Of a stretch of DNA of 64,000 nt, positions 8,803 through 16,508 are shown one piece after another. The stretch is from Streptomyces antimicrobicus. GTDB lineage: Bacteria; Actinomycetota; Actinomycetes; Streptomycetales; Streptomycetaceae. Under the pieces are notes generated by a model. The model saw nothing but the letters and a program-made list of their open reading frames with translations, was not told where the DNA came from and did no database searches. The DNA lies in assembly GCF_020532625.1 (NCBI RefSeq), contig NZ_JAJAUY010000014.1:1-64000 (forward strand), in the 5' to 3' direction. The stretch's first letter is position 1. Each line of letters starts with the position of its first letter. Position numbers and translations under genes: made by a program.

Positions 8803-9813
8803 ATGGGGAGGCGGACGATCTCCGTGCACCACGTGCGGGCCCTGCTCGCGGGTGTGCGGCGGGACGGGGTCGATGTCGTGCCCTTGCTGCAGGCGGCGCA
8901 GATCCCGCCGCTGCTGCTGGGCGACGGCCGGGCGCGGGTGACCGAGGCGCAGTTCACCCGGCTGTTCCGGGCGCTGTACCGCAGCACGCAGGACGAGTTC
9001 CTGGGGCTGGGGACGACGCCGAGCCGGCCGGGGACGTTCGCGATGATGTGCTACGCCGCGCTGGGCTGTCCGGACCTCGGCGCGGCCATCGAACGCGGGA
9101 CGGCGTTCTACCGGCTGTTCCCCGGCGGCCCCGACCTGGGGCTCGACGTGCGGGCCGGCCAGGCGTGGTTCACGGTGCGCAGCGCGCCCGCCGGGGACGA
9201 GGAGCGGTTCCTGTCGGAGTGCCTGCTGTGCATCTGGCACCGGCTGTGCAGCTGGCTGATCGGGCGGCGGATCCCGCTGGCCGGGGCGGGGTTCGCCTAT
9301 CCCCCGCCGCCGCACCGGCAGGAGTACGAGGCGCTGTTCGGCTGCCCGGTGCGGTTCGGCGAGCCGCGGACCGGGGCGGTCTTCGACGCGCGCTGGCTGG
9401 CGGCGCCGCTGGTGCGGGACGAGGCGGGGCTGGAGGAGATGCTGCGGCGGGCGCCGTTCGACCTGCTGGGGCGGCCGGAGTACGGCACCACGGTCGCGGA
9501 GCAGGTGCGGCGGGCGCTGGCGCGGCAGTTGCGGTCCTCGCCGCGGCTGCCGGCCCTCGGGGAGGTGGCGGGCCGGCTGGCGGTGTCGCCGGCGACGCTG
9601 CGGCGGCGGCTCCAGGAGGAGGGGACGTCGTTCCAGCGGCTGAAGGACCAGGTGCGGCGGGACGCGGCGATCGCCGGGCTGGTGGAGGGCAACGAGCCGA
9701 TCGCGGACCTGGCGGCCCGGCTGGGCTTCTCGGAGGACACCGCCTTCCACCGGGCCTTCCGGCGGTGGACGGGGACCACACCGGGGGCGTACCGGATCGC
9801 CTCGGGCGGGTGA
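8803..9813 (+). CDS. AraC-family transcriptional regulator
   Basis: This 336-residue regulator has an N-terminal arabinose-binding-like effector domain (about 15-200) and a C-terminal double helix-turn-helix. The DNA-binding part includes LPALGEVAGRLAVSPATLRR and the family signature IADLAARLGFSEDTAFHRAF followed by RRWTGTTPGAYR. The domain order is that of the OruR/ArgR-like AraC group often found beside acyl-CoA or lipid genes. The ATG at 8803 is preferred over the TTG at 8797. It is transcribed divergently from the acyl-CoA ligase with under 100 bp between starts, which suggests local control of that gene. Confidence 0.9.
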   Translation: MGRRTISVHHVRALLAGVRRDGVDVVPLLQAAQIPPLLLGDGRARVTEAQFTRLFRALYRSTQDEFLGLGTTPSRPGTFAMMCYAALGCPDLGAAIERGTAFYRLFPGGPDLGLDVRAGQAWFTVRSAPAGDEERFLSECLLCIWHRLCSWLIGRRIPLAGAGFAYPPPPHRQEYEALFGCPVRFGEPRTGAVFDARWLAAPLVRDEAGLEEMLRRAPFDLLGRPEYGTTVAEQVRRALARQLRSSPRLPALGEVAGRLAVSPATLRRRLQEEGTSFQRLKDQVRRDAAIAGLVEGNEPIADLAARLGFSEDTAFHRAFRRWTGTTPGAYRIASGG

Positions 9814-9898
9814 GGGGAGCCAGGAAAATGCGTCGAACGCGGAAGCGGTCCTCTGAGAAGGTCCTCAGTGCCCCGGAACCGCTGCGAAAGGGAAGACC

Positions 9899-10309
9899 GT
9901 GCCGCGTGCCGTCACATTGATCCGCTCCGCCTCCCTGTCCGATGTCGCGGAGTACGCCTACGCGGCCACGGCGCCGGCCGAGTCGCGACTGATCTTCCTG
10001 GCCGGAGCGTGTCCTTTGGAGGAGGACGGCTCCACCGCGGCCCTCGGGGACTTCGCGGGGCAGGCGGCCAGGGCCGTGGAGAACATGCGGACCGCTCTGG
10101 CGGACTCCGGCGCGTCGCTGCACGACGTCATCAGCACCCGTGTCCTCGTCGCCTCTCACCGGCGGGAGGACCTGGTGACGGCCTGGCAGGTCGTCCGGGA
10201 CGCCTTCGGTGACCACGACGTGCCGAGCACGTTGATGGGAGTCACCGTGCTCGGCTACGACGGCCAGCTCGTGGAGATCGAAGCGGTCGCCGCCGTGCTC
10301 GACGCCTGA
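9899..10309 (+). CDS. RidA/YjgF-family protein
   Basis: This 136-residue member of the RidA superfamily is a family that hydrolyses reactive enamine/imine intermediates released by PLP enzymes. It shows LIFLAGACPLEEDG, the AVENMRTALADSGASLHDV helix and a conserved C-terminal TVLGYDGQLVEIEAVAAV. The arginine and glutamate that bind the substrate carboxylate in RidA are not clearly identifiable here, so an Rid-like paralogue with another role is possible. The GTG at 9899 has GGGAAG 5-6 nt upstream. It follows the AraC regulator on the same strand after 85 bp. Confidence 0.88.
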   Translation: MPRAVTLIRSASLSDVAEYAYAATAPAESRLIFLAGACPLEEDGSTAALGDFAGQAARAVENMRTALADSGASLHDVISTRVLVASHRREDLVTAWQVVRDAFGDHDVPSTLMGVTVLGYDGQLVEIEAVAAVLDA

Positions 10310-10340
10310 ACCCCGGGTGACGGTCGCGGGCCCGGGGCGG

Positions 10341-10437
10341 GCGACCCACCTGCCCGGGGCGGCGACCCACCTGCCCGGGGTGGCGACCCACCTGCCCGGG
10401 GCGGCGACCCACCTGCCCGGGCCGGGCGACCTACCTG
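10341..10437 (+). repeat. 21-bp tandem repeat upstream of a leaderless gene
   Basis: Four nearly exact 21-bp units (GCGACCCACCTGCCCGGGGCG with small changes) start at 10341, 10362, 10383 and 10404 and are followed by a partial fifth. The array ends about 18 bp before the putative -10 of the next gene, so it covers the -35 and upstream promoter region. Confidence 0.85.
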
Positions 10438-10454
10438 ATCGAGGACCGACGGCC

Positions 10455-10467
10455 TACCCTGGCGCCG
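10455..10467 (+). promoter_or_regulatory. putative -10 element for a leaderless transcript
   Basis: TACCCT at 10455-10460 lies 6 bp before the GTG at 10467, the usual distance between a -10 hexamer and the transcription start in actinomycetes, so the transcript would begin at the start codon. No Shine-Dalgarno sequence is present, in agreement. Confidence 0.5.
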
Positions 10468-11132
10468 TGGACCTGTTCACGCGGTCGTGGGACGCGCTGC
10501 GGGCGGCGGTGGCCGCCCTGGCGGACGAGGACTTCGGGCGGCCGTCGGGCTGCGCCGGGTGGCTGGTGCGGGACCTGGTGTGCCATCTCGTCATCGACGC
10601 CCAGGACGTGCTGATCACCCTGGTGACCCCGGCCGGGGCGGCGGAACCGGTGACGCACGACGCGGTGACGTACTGGCGGGTCGGCGACACCCCGCCGACC
10701 GGTGACGACCCGCTGGACGCGCTGGTCGTGCGGCTGGCGGCGGCGTACCAGGAGCCGGAGCTGCTGAAGTTCCACCTGGACGACGTCGGTGCGGCGGCCG
10801 GGCGGGCGGCCGCGCTGGCCGATCCGGAGCTGCGGGTGCGGACCCAGGACATGGTGCTGACGGCCGGCGACTACCTGTCCGCGTACGTGCTGGAGTGGAC
10901 GCTGCACCACCTGGACCTCGTGGCGCACGTGCCGGGGGCGGCGGGGCCGCCGCCGGAGGGACTCGCCCGCACCCGGGCCATGGTGGAGGCCCTCGCCGGG
11001 GCGGCCTTCCCGGCGTCCTTCTCCGACGTCGACGTGCTGCTCGTGGCGACCGGGCGGCGGGCCCCGACCGCGGCGGAACGGGCCGCGCTGGGGCCGGAGC
11101 TGGGCACCCGGCTGCCGCTCGTACTGGGCTGA
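10467..11132 (+). CDS. DinB-fold / maleylpyruvate-isomerase-like protein
   Basis: This 221-residue protein belongs to the mycothiol-dependent maleylpyruvate isomerase N-terminal (DinB-like four-helix) family. It shows the characteristic SGCAGWLVRDLVCHLV at about 29-44 and VLEWTLHHLDLVAHV near 140-154, whose histidines bind the metal in this fold. Enzymes of the family use mycothiol in isomerisation or detoxification; the substrate here is unknown. The GTG at 10467 is chosen over an upstream GTG at 10317 because the longer version would translate the 21-bp tandem repeat, and because a -10-like TACCCT sits at leaderless distance. Confidence 0.75.
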   Translation: MDLFTRSWDALRAAVAALADEDFGRPSGCAGWLVRDLVCHLVIDAQDVLITLVTPAGAAEPVTHDAVTYWRVGDTPPTGDDPLDALVVRLAAAYQEPELLKFHLDDVGAAAGRAAALADPELRVRTQDMVLTAGDYLSAYVLEWTLHHLDLVAHVPGAAGPPPEGLARTRAMVEALAGAAFPASFSDVDVLLVATGRRAPTAAERAALGPELGTRLPLVLG

Positions 11133-11260
11133 GCCGGTCGTCGGCCGGGCCGGGCGCCACCTCCGGCCGGGCCCGGCGCCCACCCCCTGCCGCCCACCCC
11201 CCGACCGGGCGGGGCGAAAACCTGTGGCCCGGCCCGCCGTTCGTGGTTACGGTCGCCGCG

Positions 11261-11932
11261 ATGACTCTCTCTCACGACGTGACCGGCAGCGGCCCGGCAC
11301 TCCTGCTGCTGCACGCGGCCGTCTGCGACCGGCGGATGTGGGAGCCGCAGTGGCGGGCGCTGGCCCGCGCCGGGTTCCGCGTGGTGCGGCCCGACTTCCG
11401 CGGGTACGGGCGGACACCGGCGGCGACCGGACCGTACGGCGACGCCGAGGACGTCGTGGAGCTGCTGGACGCCCTGGGCGTGGCCCGCGCCGCCGTCGTC
11501 GGCTCCTCCTACGGCGGCCAGGTCGCGCTGGAGCTGGCCGCCAGGTGGCCGGAGCGCGTGGAGTCGCTCGCCCTGCTGTGCAGCGGGGCCCAGGGCCGCG
11601 ACGCCGGGGCGGACGCGGTCGCCTGGCTCGGCCCGGAGGCGTCCGAGGTGGTGCGCGCGCTGGTGCGCGAGATGCAGCTCGCCGCCACGGGCGGCGGACG
11701 GCCCACCGGGAGCGGTGCGGACCCGGCCGGGGTCGCGGCACGGACGCTGATCGTGTCCGGGGCCCACGACCTCGGTCATTTCCGGTCGGTCGCCGCCATG
11801 CTGGCCGGGCGGATCGCGGGAGCCCGCCACGTGGAGCTGCCCTGGGCCGGGCACCTGCCCAACCTGGAACGGCCCGCCGAGGTCACCGAATTGCTGCTCG
11901 ACTTCCTGCGGGTGCCGGCCGCCTGCGGCTGA
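11261..11932 (+). CDS. alpha/beta hydrolase
   Basis: This is a compact 223-residue alpha/beta hydrolase resembling 3-oxoadipate enol-lactonases and related esterases. It has the oxyanion segment LLLHAAVCD, the nucleophile elbow GSSYGG at about 81-86, an acid region SGAHDLGHF and the catalytic histidine in WAGHLPNLERP. The lid between strands 6 and 7 is shorter than in most relatives, which explains the small size. It begins 128 bp after the DinB-fold gene. The end of the gene is duplicated immediately downstream. The substrate is unknown. Confidence 0.85.
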   Translation: MTLSHDVTGSGPALLLLHAAVCDRRMWEPQWRALARAGFRVVRPDFRGYGRTPAATGPYGDAEDVVELLDALGVARAAVVGSSYGGQVALELAARWPERVESLALLCSGAQGRDAGADAVAWLGPEASEVVRALVREMQLAATGGGRPTGSGADPAGVAARTLIVSGAHDLGHFRSVAAMLAGRIAGARHVELPWAGHLPNLERPAEVTELLLDFLRVPAACG

Positions 11933-11970
11933 GCGCTCCTGCGGGTGCCGGCCGCCTGCGGCTGAGCGCT
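11905..11970 (+). repeat. 33-bp tandem duplication over a stop codon
   Basis: A 33-bp unit starting CCTGCGGGTGCCGGCCGCCT is present twice in direct tandem: once as the last codons of the hydrolase gene including its TGA, and once just after it. Two shorter copies of GAGCGCTCCTGCGG follow to about 11990. This reads as a recent slippage or unequal-crossover event that left the protein intact. Confidence 0.8.
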
Positions 11971-12050
11971 CCTGCGGCCGAGCGCTCCTGCGGGTACCCG
12001 CCGCTGCGGCCGAGCGCGGCGGTGCCGCGGGCTGCTGGGGTGCGTCCCGC

Positions 12051-12512
12051 TCAGCGGCGGCCGGGCAGCAGGGCCACCACCACCGAGCCCAGCAGGCCCA
12101 GCAGTCCCGTGGCGGCCAGCGTCAGGGCGCCCAGGTGGACGAAGGTCAGCCAGCTCTCGGGTTCGCCGTAGGCGCGGTCGGCCAGGACGTGGGCCTCGCC
12201 CTTGAGGGTCAGAGAGCCGGACGAGCGCTCGATCTGGTCGGCGTAGGCATACAGCGCGCCCTGGTGGGTCTCGCCGTCCACCGTCCACGTCGTGCGCTCG
12301 CACACCACCGTGCCGCGGCCGCCCGAGACCGTCTCCGTGCCGCAGCGGGCGGGCAGTTGGAGCCGGGCCGGCGAGCCGAAGGCGTAGGCCGCGCCCCAGC
12401 CGGAGGGTTGCTGGGAGGCGCTGCCGACGACGAAGAACACCCCGGCCGCGACGGCCACGAGGAGCAGGCACAACGTGGCGCGGTTCTTCAGGCTTTCCCA
12501 GCGTGCGGACAC
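12051..12512 (-). CDS. small two-helix membrane protein
   Basis: This 153-residue protein of unknown function has one transmembrane helix near the N-terminus (LCLLLVAVAAGVFFVV), an extracytoplasmic loop with two cysteines (PARCGTETV and TVVCERTTW), and a second helix at the C-terminus (ALTLAATGLLGLLGSVVVAL). The paired cysteines may form a disulphide outside the cell. The GTG at 12512 is favoured because GGGAGC precedes it by about 6 nt; an ATG at 12548 would add 12 residues before the helix. It converges with the upstream hydrolase. I do not recognise a named family. Confidence 0.7.
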   Translation of the reverse strand: MSARWESLKNRATLCLLLVAVAAGVFFVVGSASQQPSGWGAAYAFGSPARLQLPARCGTETVSGGRGTVVCERTTWTVDGETHQGALYAYADQIERSSGSLTLKGEAHVLADRAYGEPESWLTFVHLGALTLAATGLLGLLGSVVVALLPGRR

Positions 12513-12648
12513 GGGCGCTCCCGTTGGGTGTGAACACGTCAACATCAACTCGGTGGCGCGTTTCTATCGCACAGAGTGATCACTCCACAAGGAGTGCGGC
12601 GCATGTGACTCACGGTCAGGAAAGCTGAGCGGTCCGGTCAGCGACGTT

Positions 12649-12660
12649 CCGACCGGTCGG
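12649..12660. promoter_or_regulatory. palindromic operator candidate before the lipase gene
   Basis: CCGACCGGTCGG is a perfect 12-bp palindrome just upstream of TACGGT (12665-12670), a plausible -10 for the secreted lipase. It has the form of a TetR-type operator, but no regulator gene is adjacent. It lies in the 202 bp gap between the divergent membrane-protein and lipase genes. Confidence 0.35.
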
Positions 12661-12714
12661 TCACTACGGTCTCCTCACCCACCACCGCACGGAAACCGTT
12701 GGGAGAGCCGCCCC

Positions 12715-13881
12715 ATGCGTATCCGCAGCACCGCCCTGACCGCCGTCGCCGCCACCCTCGCCACCGCCCTGGCCCTGGCCGCGGCCGGTCCTTCCCACGC
12801 CGCCGCCGAGGACGGCGCGGGCCCCCGGCCCGGCGACCTCGTCGCCGTCGCGCCCTCCGCCTTCCATCCGCTGCCCGGGCAGCCCACCGCCACCAAGGCC
12901 TGGAAGATCCACTACCGCTCGACCACCGCCGACGGCGCGCCCGACGTGGTCTCGGGCACCGTCATCGTCCCCCAGGACGGCCGGACGGGTCCGCGCCCGC
13001 TGATCACGTACGCCGTCGGAACCGTCGGGCTCGGCGACTCGTGCGCGCCGAGCGCCAACTTCCCCCGGGGCACGGGCCTGGAGGCCAATCTGATCCAGCA
13101 GCTCACCTGGCGCGGCTGGGCCGTCGTGGTCACCGACTACGAGGGGCTGGGCACGCCCGGCACCCACACGTACACCGTCGGGCCGTCCGCCGGGCACGCG
13201 ATGCTCGACGCCGCCCGGGCCGCGCAGCGGCTGCCGGAGGCCGGACTGCCGGCGGACGGGCCGGTCGGCATCATGGGCTACTCGCAGGGCGGGCAGGCCG
13301 CCGGCTGGGCCGCCGAGCTGCAGGGGTCGTACGCGCCGGAGCTGAAGGTCAAGGGCACCGCCGCCGGCGGGGTGCCGGCCGACCTGCTGAAGGTGGCCGA
13401 CTTCAACAACGGCTCCTACGGCTCGGGGCTGGTCTTCATGGCGGCCGCCGGGCAGGACGCGGCCTTCCCCGAGCTGAGGCTCGACGCCTACCTCAACGCA
13501 CCCGGCAAGGCGCTGGTCGACTTCTTCCGGGAGAACTGCGTGGCCGTCGACGCCACCGTGGGCTCCTTCAAGCGGATCTCCGACCTCACCACCACCAACC
13601 CGCTGGACCGGCCCGAGTGGCAGGCCCGGCTGAACCAGTCGAAGCTGGGCCGGACCGCGCCGGCGGCGCCGGTGTACCAGTACCACGCGCTCGGCGACGA
13701 GCTGATCCCCTACGCGGTCGGACGCACCCTGCGCGAGGAGTGGTGCGCCCGGGGCGCGGCCGTGCAGTGGTCGACGATCCGGGTGGGCGAGCACGTCAGC
13801 GGAGTGATCACGGAGGCGTACGACGCCCAGAACTGGCTCGCCGACCGCTTCGCCGGACGCCCGGCCGGCGGCAACTGCTGA
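12715..13881 (+). CDS. secreted lipase/alpha-beta hydrolase (LIP family)
   Basis: This 388-residue exported lipase-like enzyme has a signal peptide of about 30 residues (LATALALAAAGPSHAAA). It shows the family pattern WAVVVTDYEGLGTPGTHTY, the nucleophile elbow GYSQGG at about 185-190, and late acid and histidine regions (YHALGDELIPY; GEHVSGV). This is the layout of secreted fungal/actinobacterial LIP-type triacylglycerol lipases. The ATG at 12715 has GGGAGAG upstream. Two fatty-acid-CoA ligases flank this part of the window, so extracellular lipid cleavage feeding acyl-CoA formation is a reasonable inference, not shown. Confidence 0.85.
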   Translation: MRIRSTALTAVAATLATALALAAAGPSHAAAEDGAGPRPGDLVAVAPSAFHPLPGQPTATKAWKIHYRSTTADGAPDVVSGTVIVPQDGRTGPRPLITYAVGTVGLGDSCAPSANFPRGTGLEANLIQQLTWRGWAVVVTDYEGLGTPGTHTYTVGPSAGHAMLDAARAAQRLPEAGLPADGPVGIMGYSQGGQAAGWAAELQGSYAPELKVKGTAAGGVPADLLKVADFNNGSYGSGLVFMAAAGQDAAFPELRLDAYLNAPGKALVDFFRENCVAVDATVGSFKRISDLTTTNPLDRPEWQARLNQSKLGRTAPAAPVYQYHALGDELIPYAVGRTLREEWCARGAAVQWSTIRVGEHVSGVITEAYDAQNWLADRFAGRPAGGNC

Positions 13882-13892
13882 GCGACCGCGGA

Positions 13893-13962
13893 CGCGCGCC
13901 GCGGTGCCGGAGCCCCGCCGGCAGGGCCCGCACCCCGCCGGCGGGGTTCCGGCACCGGCGCG
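13893..13962. terminator. bidirectional hairpin between lipase and acyl-CoA ligase genes
   Basis: Long GC-rich arms of about 27 nt (left GCGCGCCGCGGTGCCGGAGC, right GGTTCCGGCACCGGCGCGC) pair with a small bulge around a roughly 14-nt loop. It fills the gap between two convergent stop codons (13881 and 13972). Confidence 0.7.
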
Positions 13963-13971
13963 CCCGCGGCC

Positions 13972-15876
13972 TCACTTGCGGTACAGGTCCTCGATCTCCC
14001 GCTCGTGGTCGCGGGCGATCGCGGCCCGGCGCAGCTTCAGCGACGGGGTGAGGTGGCCGCGGTCCTCGGTGAAGTCGTGGGCCAGGACCGTGAAACGGCG
14101 AATCGACTCGGCGCGCGAGACCAGCTGGTTGGCCTCGTCCACCGCGCGCTGGATCTCCCCGAGCAGCTCCTCGTCGCGGACCAGGTCCGCCATCGGCACG
14201 CCCTCCTTCCTGCGCATCCGCCGCCAGTGGGCGAGGCCGTCCGGCTCCAGCGTGATCAGGGCGGTGACGTAGGGGCGGTTGTCGCCGACGACCATGCACT
14301 GGCCGACCAGCGGGTGGGCGCGCAGCCAGTCCTCCAGGGGGGCCGGGGCCACGTTCTTGCCGCCGGAGGTGATGATCAGGTCCTTCTTGCGGCCGGTGAT
14401 CGTCAGGTAGCCGTCGGCGTCGAGCTCGCCGAGGTCGCCCGTGGCGAACCACTGACCGGGCTGGACGGCGTACGGGGTGTTCCAGTAGCCGCCGAAGACG
14501 TGCCGGCCGCGCAGCAGCACCTCGCCGTCGTCGGCGATCCGGACCGCCGTGCCGGGCAGCGGCCACCCGACCGTGCCCAGGCGGGGCGCCAGCGGCGGGG
14601 TGACCGTGGTGGCGCCGGTGGTCTCGGTGAGGCCGTAGCCCTCGAAGACCTCCACGCCGGCACCGGTGTAGAAGGCGGCGAGGCGGCGGCCGAGCGGTGA
14701 GCCGCCGCTGATCACGTAGCGGACCCGGCCGCCGAGCGCCGCCCGGATCCGGCGGTAGACCAGCGGGTCGTACAGGGCGCGGGCCGCGCGCAGGCCGAGG
14801 CTCGGCAGCTTGCCGCCCGCGGACTCGCCGACGCTCCGCGCGATCCGGGCCGCCCGGTCGAAGGAGGAGGCGCGGCCCATCTTCTCGGCCGTGGCCCGGG
14901 CGGTGTTGTAGACCTTCTCCAGGACGTACGGGATGGCGAGCAGGAACGTCGGGCGGAACCCGGCCAGGTCCGCGAGGAGGTCCTCGCTCGCCAGGCTCGG
15001 CGCGTGGCCCAGGCGCACCCGGGCGCGCAGGCAGCCGACGGCGACCATCCGGCCGAAGATGTGCGACAGCGGCAGGAACAGCAGCGTGGCGGCGGGCTCC
15101 TCGCTGGCGGCACGGAAGACCGGGTGCAGCAGCTCGACGGCGTTGTCCACCTCGGCGAAGAAGTTGCCGTGGGTCAGCACGCAGCCCTTGGGCCGGCCAG
15201 TGGTGCCGGAGGTGTAGACGAGGGTGGCGATGGTGTCGGGCGAGCACAGGGCGCGCCGTTCGTGCACGAGCGCGTCGGGGATCCGCTCCCCGGCCTTGAC
15301 CAGGCGGGCGACGGCGCCGGTGTCGAACTCCCACAAGTGGGTGAGCCCGGGCAGCGCGGCCCGTTCGCCGCTGATCAGGCGGGCCTGCGCGGTGTCCTCG
15401 ACGGCGCAGGCGACGGCGCCGGAGTCGTGCAGGATCCAGCGGGCCTGCAGGGCGGAGGAGGTCGGGTAGACCGGGACGGTGACCAGGGCCGCCGCCCACG
15501 CGGCGAAGTCCAGCAGGGTCCACTCGTACGTCGTCCGGGCCATGATGGCCAGCCGGTCACCGGGCCGCATGCCCTCGGCGATCAGCCCCTTGGCCACGGC
15601 GAGCACCTCGGCGGCGAACTCGGCGGCGGTGACGTCCCGCCAGCTGCCGTCGCGCTGCTTGCGGCCGAGGACGACGGCGTCGGGCGCCTCGCGGGCGTTG
15701 TCGAACGGGATGTCACCGAGGGCCCCGCGCACCGGAACCGGCACCAGCGCGGGTACCTCGGCCTCGCGGACGACGCCGTCGACGACGGTGGTGCGGGGCG
15801 GGACCGGGCGGGGGGCGCCGCCGGCGGGCGGGACGGCGGCCGGCGGGGCGGCGGGCGAGGTACGGGCGGCTTCCAT
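13972..15876 (-). CDS. AMP-dependent long-chain fatty-acid-CoA ligase (FadD15-like)
   Basis: This is the second acyl-CoA ligase of the window, 634 residues. It shows the phosphate loop YTSGTTGRPKG, the adenine motif EGYGLTETTG, the hinge motif in WFATGDLGELDADGYL and the C-terminal GRKKDLIITSGGKNVAP. The N-terminal 40 residues are a proline/alanine-rich extension not needed for catalysis. The overall form is that of mycobacterial FadD15-type and streptomycete long-chain acyl-CoA synthetases. The ATG at 15876 is chosen because GAGGAG lies 6 nt upstream; longer in-frame starts would read through the palindrome in the promoter. It is unlike the first ligase and not a recent duplicate. Confidence 0.92.
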   Translation of the reverse strand: MEAARTSPAAPPAAVPPAGGAPRPVPPRTTVVDGVVREAEVPALVPVPVRGALGDIPFDNAREAPDAVVLGRKQRDGSWRDVTAAEFAAEVLAVAKGLIAEGMRPGDRLAIMARTTYEWTLLDFAAWAAALVTVPVYPTSSALQARWILHDSGAVACAVEDTAQARLISGERAALPGLTHLWEFDTGAVARLVKAGERIPDALVHERRALCSPDTIATLVYTSGTTGRPKGCVLTHGNFFAEVDNAVELLHPVFRAASEEPAATLLFLPLSHIFGRMVAVGCLRARVRLGHAPSLASEDLLADLAGFRPTFLLAIPYVLEKVYNTARATAEKMGRASSFDRAARIARSVGESAGGKLPSLGLRAARALYDPLVYRRIRAALGGRVRYVISGGSPLGRRLAAFYTGAGVEVFEGYGLTETTGATTVTPPLAPRLGTVGWPLPGTAVRIADDGEVLLRGRHVFGGYWNTPYAVQPGQWFATGDLGELDADGYLTITGRKKDLIITSGGKNVAPAPLEDWLRAHPLVGQCMVVGDNRPYVTALITLEPDGLAHWRRMRRKEGVPMADLVRDEELLGEIQRAVDEANQLVSRAESIRRFTVLAHDFTEDRGHLTPSLKLRRAAIARDHEREIEDLYRK

Positions 15877-15902
15877 GGGCGGCTCCTCGGCTCTCGTCCT
15901 TG

Positions 15903-15915
15903 TTACCGCCGGTAA
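15903..15915. promoter_or_regulatory. palindromic operator candidate upstream of the second acyl-CoA ligase
   Basis: TTACCGCCGGTAA is a perfect inverted repeat (6-bp arms, one central base) 27 bp before the ligase ATG and inside the 179 bp divergent gap shared with the effector-like cassette. It could bind a TetR-type fatty-acid regulator. The assignment is inference from symmetry and location. Confidence 0.45.
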
Positions 15916-16055
15916 TTTAGAGCGGGCCCGACGCCCTGAACACCCCCCTGCACAGCCCCTGCACACCGCCCGTGCACGGTCCGCACGGAACCGCACAGCT
16001 CTGACCTGCGTGAACATCCTTGGCAGGGGATGCAGGAACGGGAAGGCAGCGGGGC

Positions 16056-16508
16056 ATGTCGTTCGACGCGGAGTGGGCCGGCTTCAAGGCCGCCGCCCAG
16101 GCCCGGCTCCAGCAGGAGCCGGGCGAGGCGGCCATGCGCCTGGACTCGGCGGGCTCCGGCGGCCCCCCGGGCGCCGAGGGCAACCTCGTGGCCGACACCG
16201 CCTCGATCAACGGGAACGCCAACCTCCTCATCGAGATCGCCGCCCTGCTCCACGAGGGCCGCCCGGACGGCGACGCGGCCACCATGGCGCGCGCGCCGCG
16301 GGCCCACGCCGACGTCGGGGCCAAGGTCCAGGCCTTCGCACGGTTCGCGAACGACCAGTACCTCGACACCGTGGCGCTGTTCGCGGCGCTCGCCACCAAG
16401 CTGAAGTCGGCCGGCACGGACTTCGCCCGGGTGGACGACGACAACGCCCGGAAGTTCCTGGACGAGCTGCTGGAGTCGGGCAGTTACGTGAAACCGGAGG
16501 ACAAGTGA
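16056..16508 (+). CDS. small helical protein, first gene of an effector-like cassette
   Basis: This 150-residue, largely helical, soluble protein has no signal peptide or membrane segment. It begins MSFDAEWAGFKAAAQARLQ and has a long amphipathic C-terminal helix (VALFAALATKLKSAGTDFAR). A W-x-G motif is present near the start (WAG) and the last helices contain heptad-like spacing, which suggests, but does not prove, a relation to WXG100/ESX-type or LXG-like secretion partners. The next gene's GTG overlaps its TGA, so the two are translationally coupled. It probably acts as a chaperone, adaptor or co-secreted partner of the following protein. I do not recognise a named family. Confidence 0.65.
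   Translation: MSFDAEWAGFKAAAQARLQQEPGEAAMRLDSAGSGGPPGAEGNLVADTASINGNANLLIEIAALLHEGRPDGDAATMARAPRAHADVGAKVQAFARFANDQYLDTVALFAALATKLKSAGTDFARVDDDNARKFLDELLESGSYVKPEDK

Noticed and set aside
10317..10466. Longer start of the DinB-fold gene through the 21-bp repeats
   Set aside because: It would add a THLPGAA-type repeat peptide absent from the family, and a -10 element sits just before GTG 10467.
15479..16504. Open frame upstream of the lysozyme-like gene
   Set aside because: It runs antisense through the acyl-CoA ligase and the small helical gene; GTG 16505 with overlap to the previous stop is the better start.
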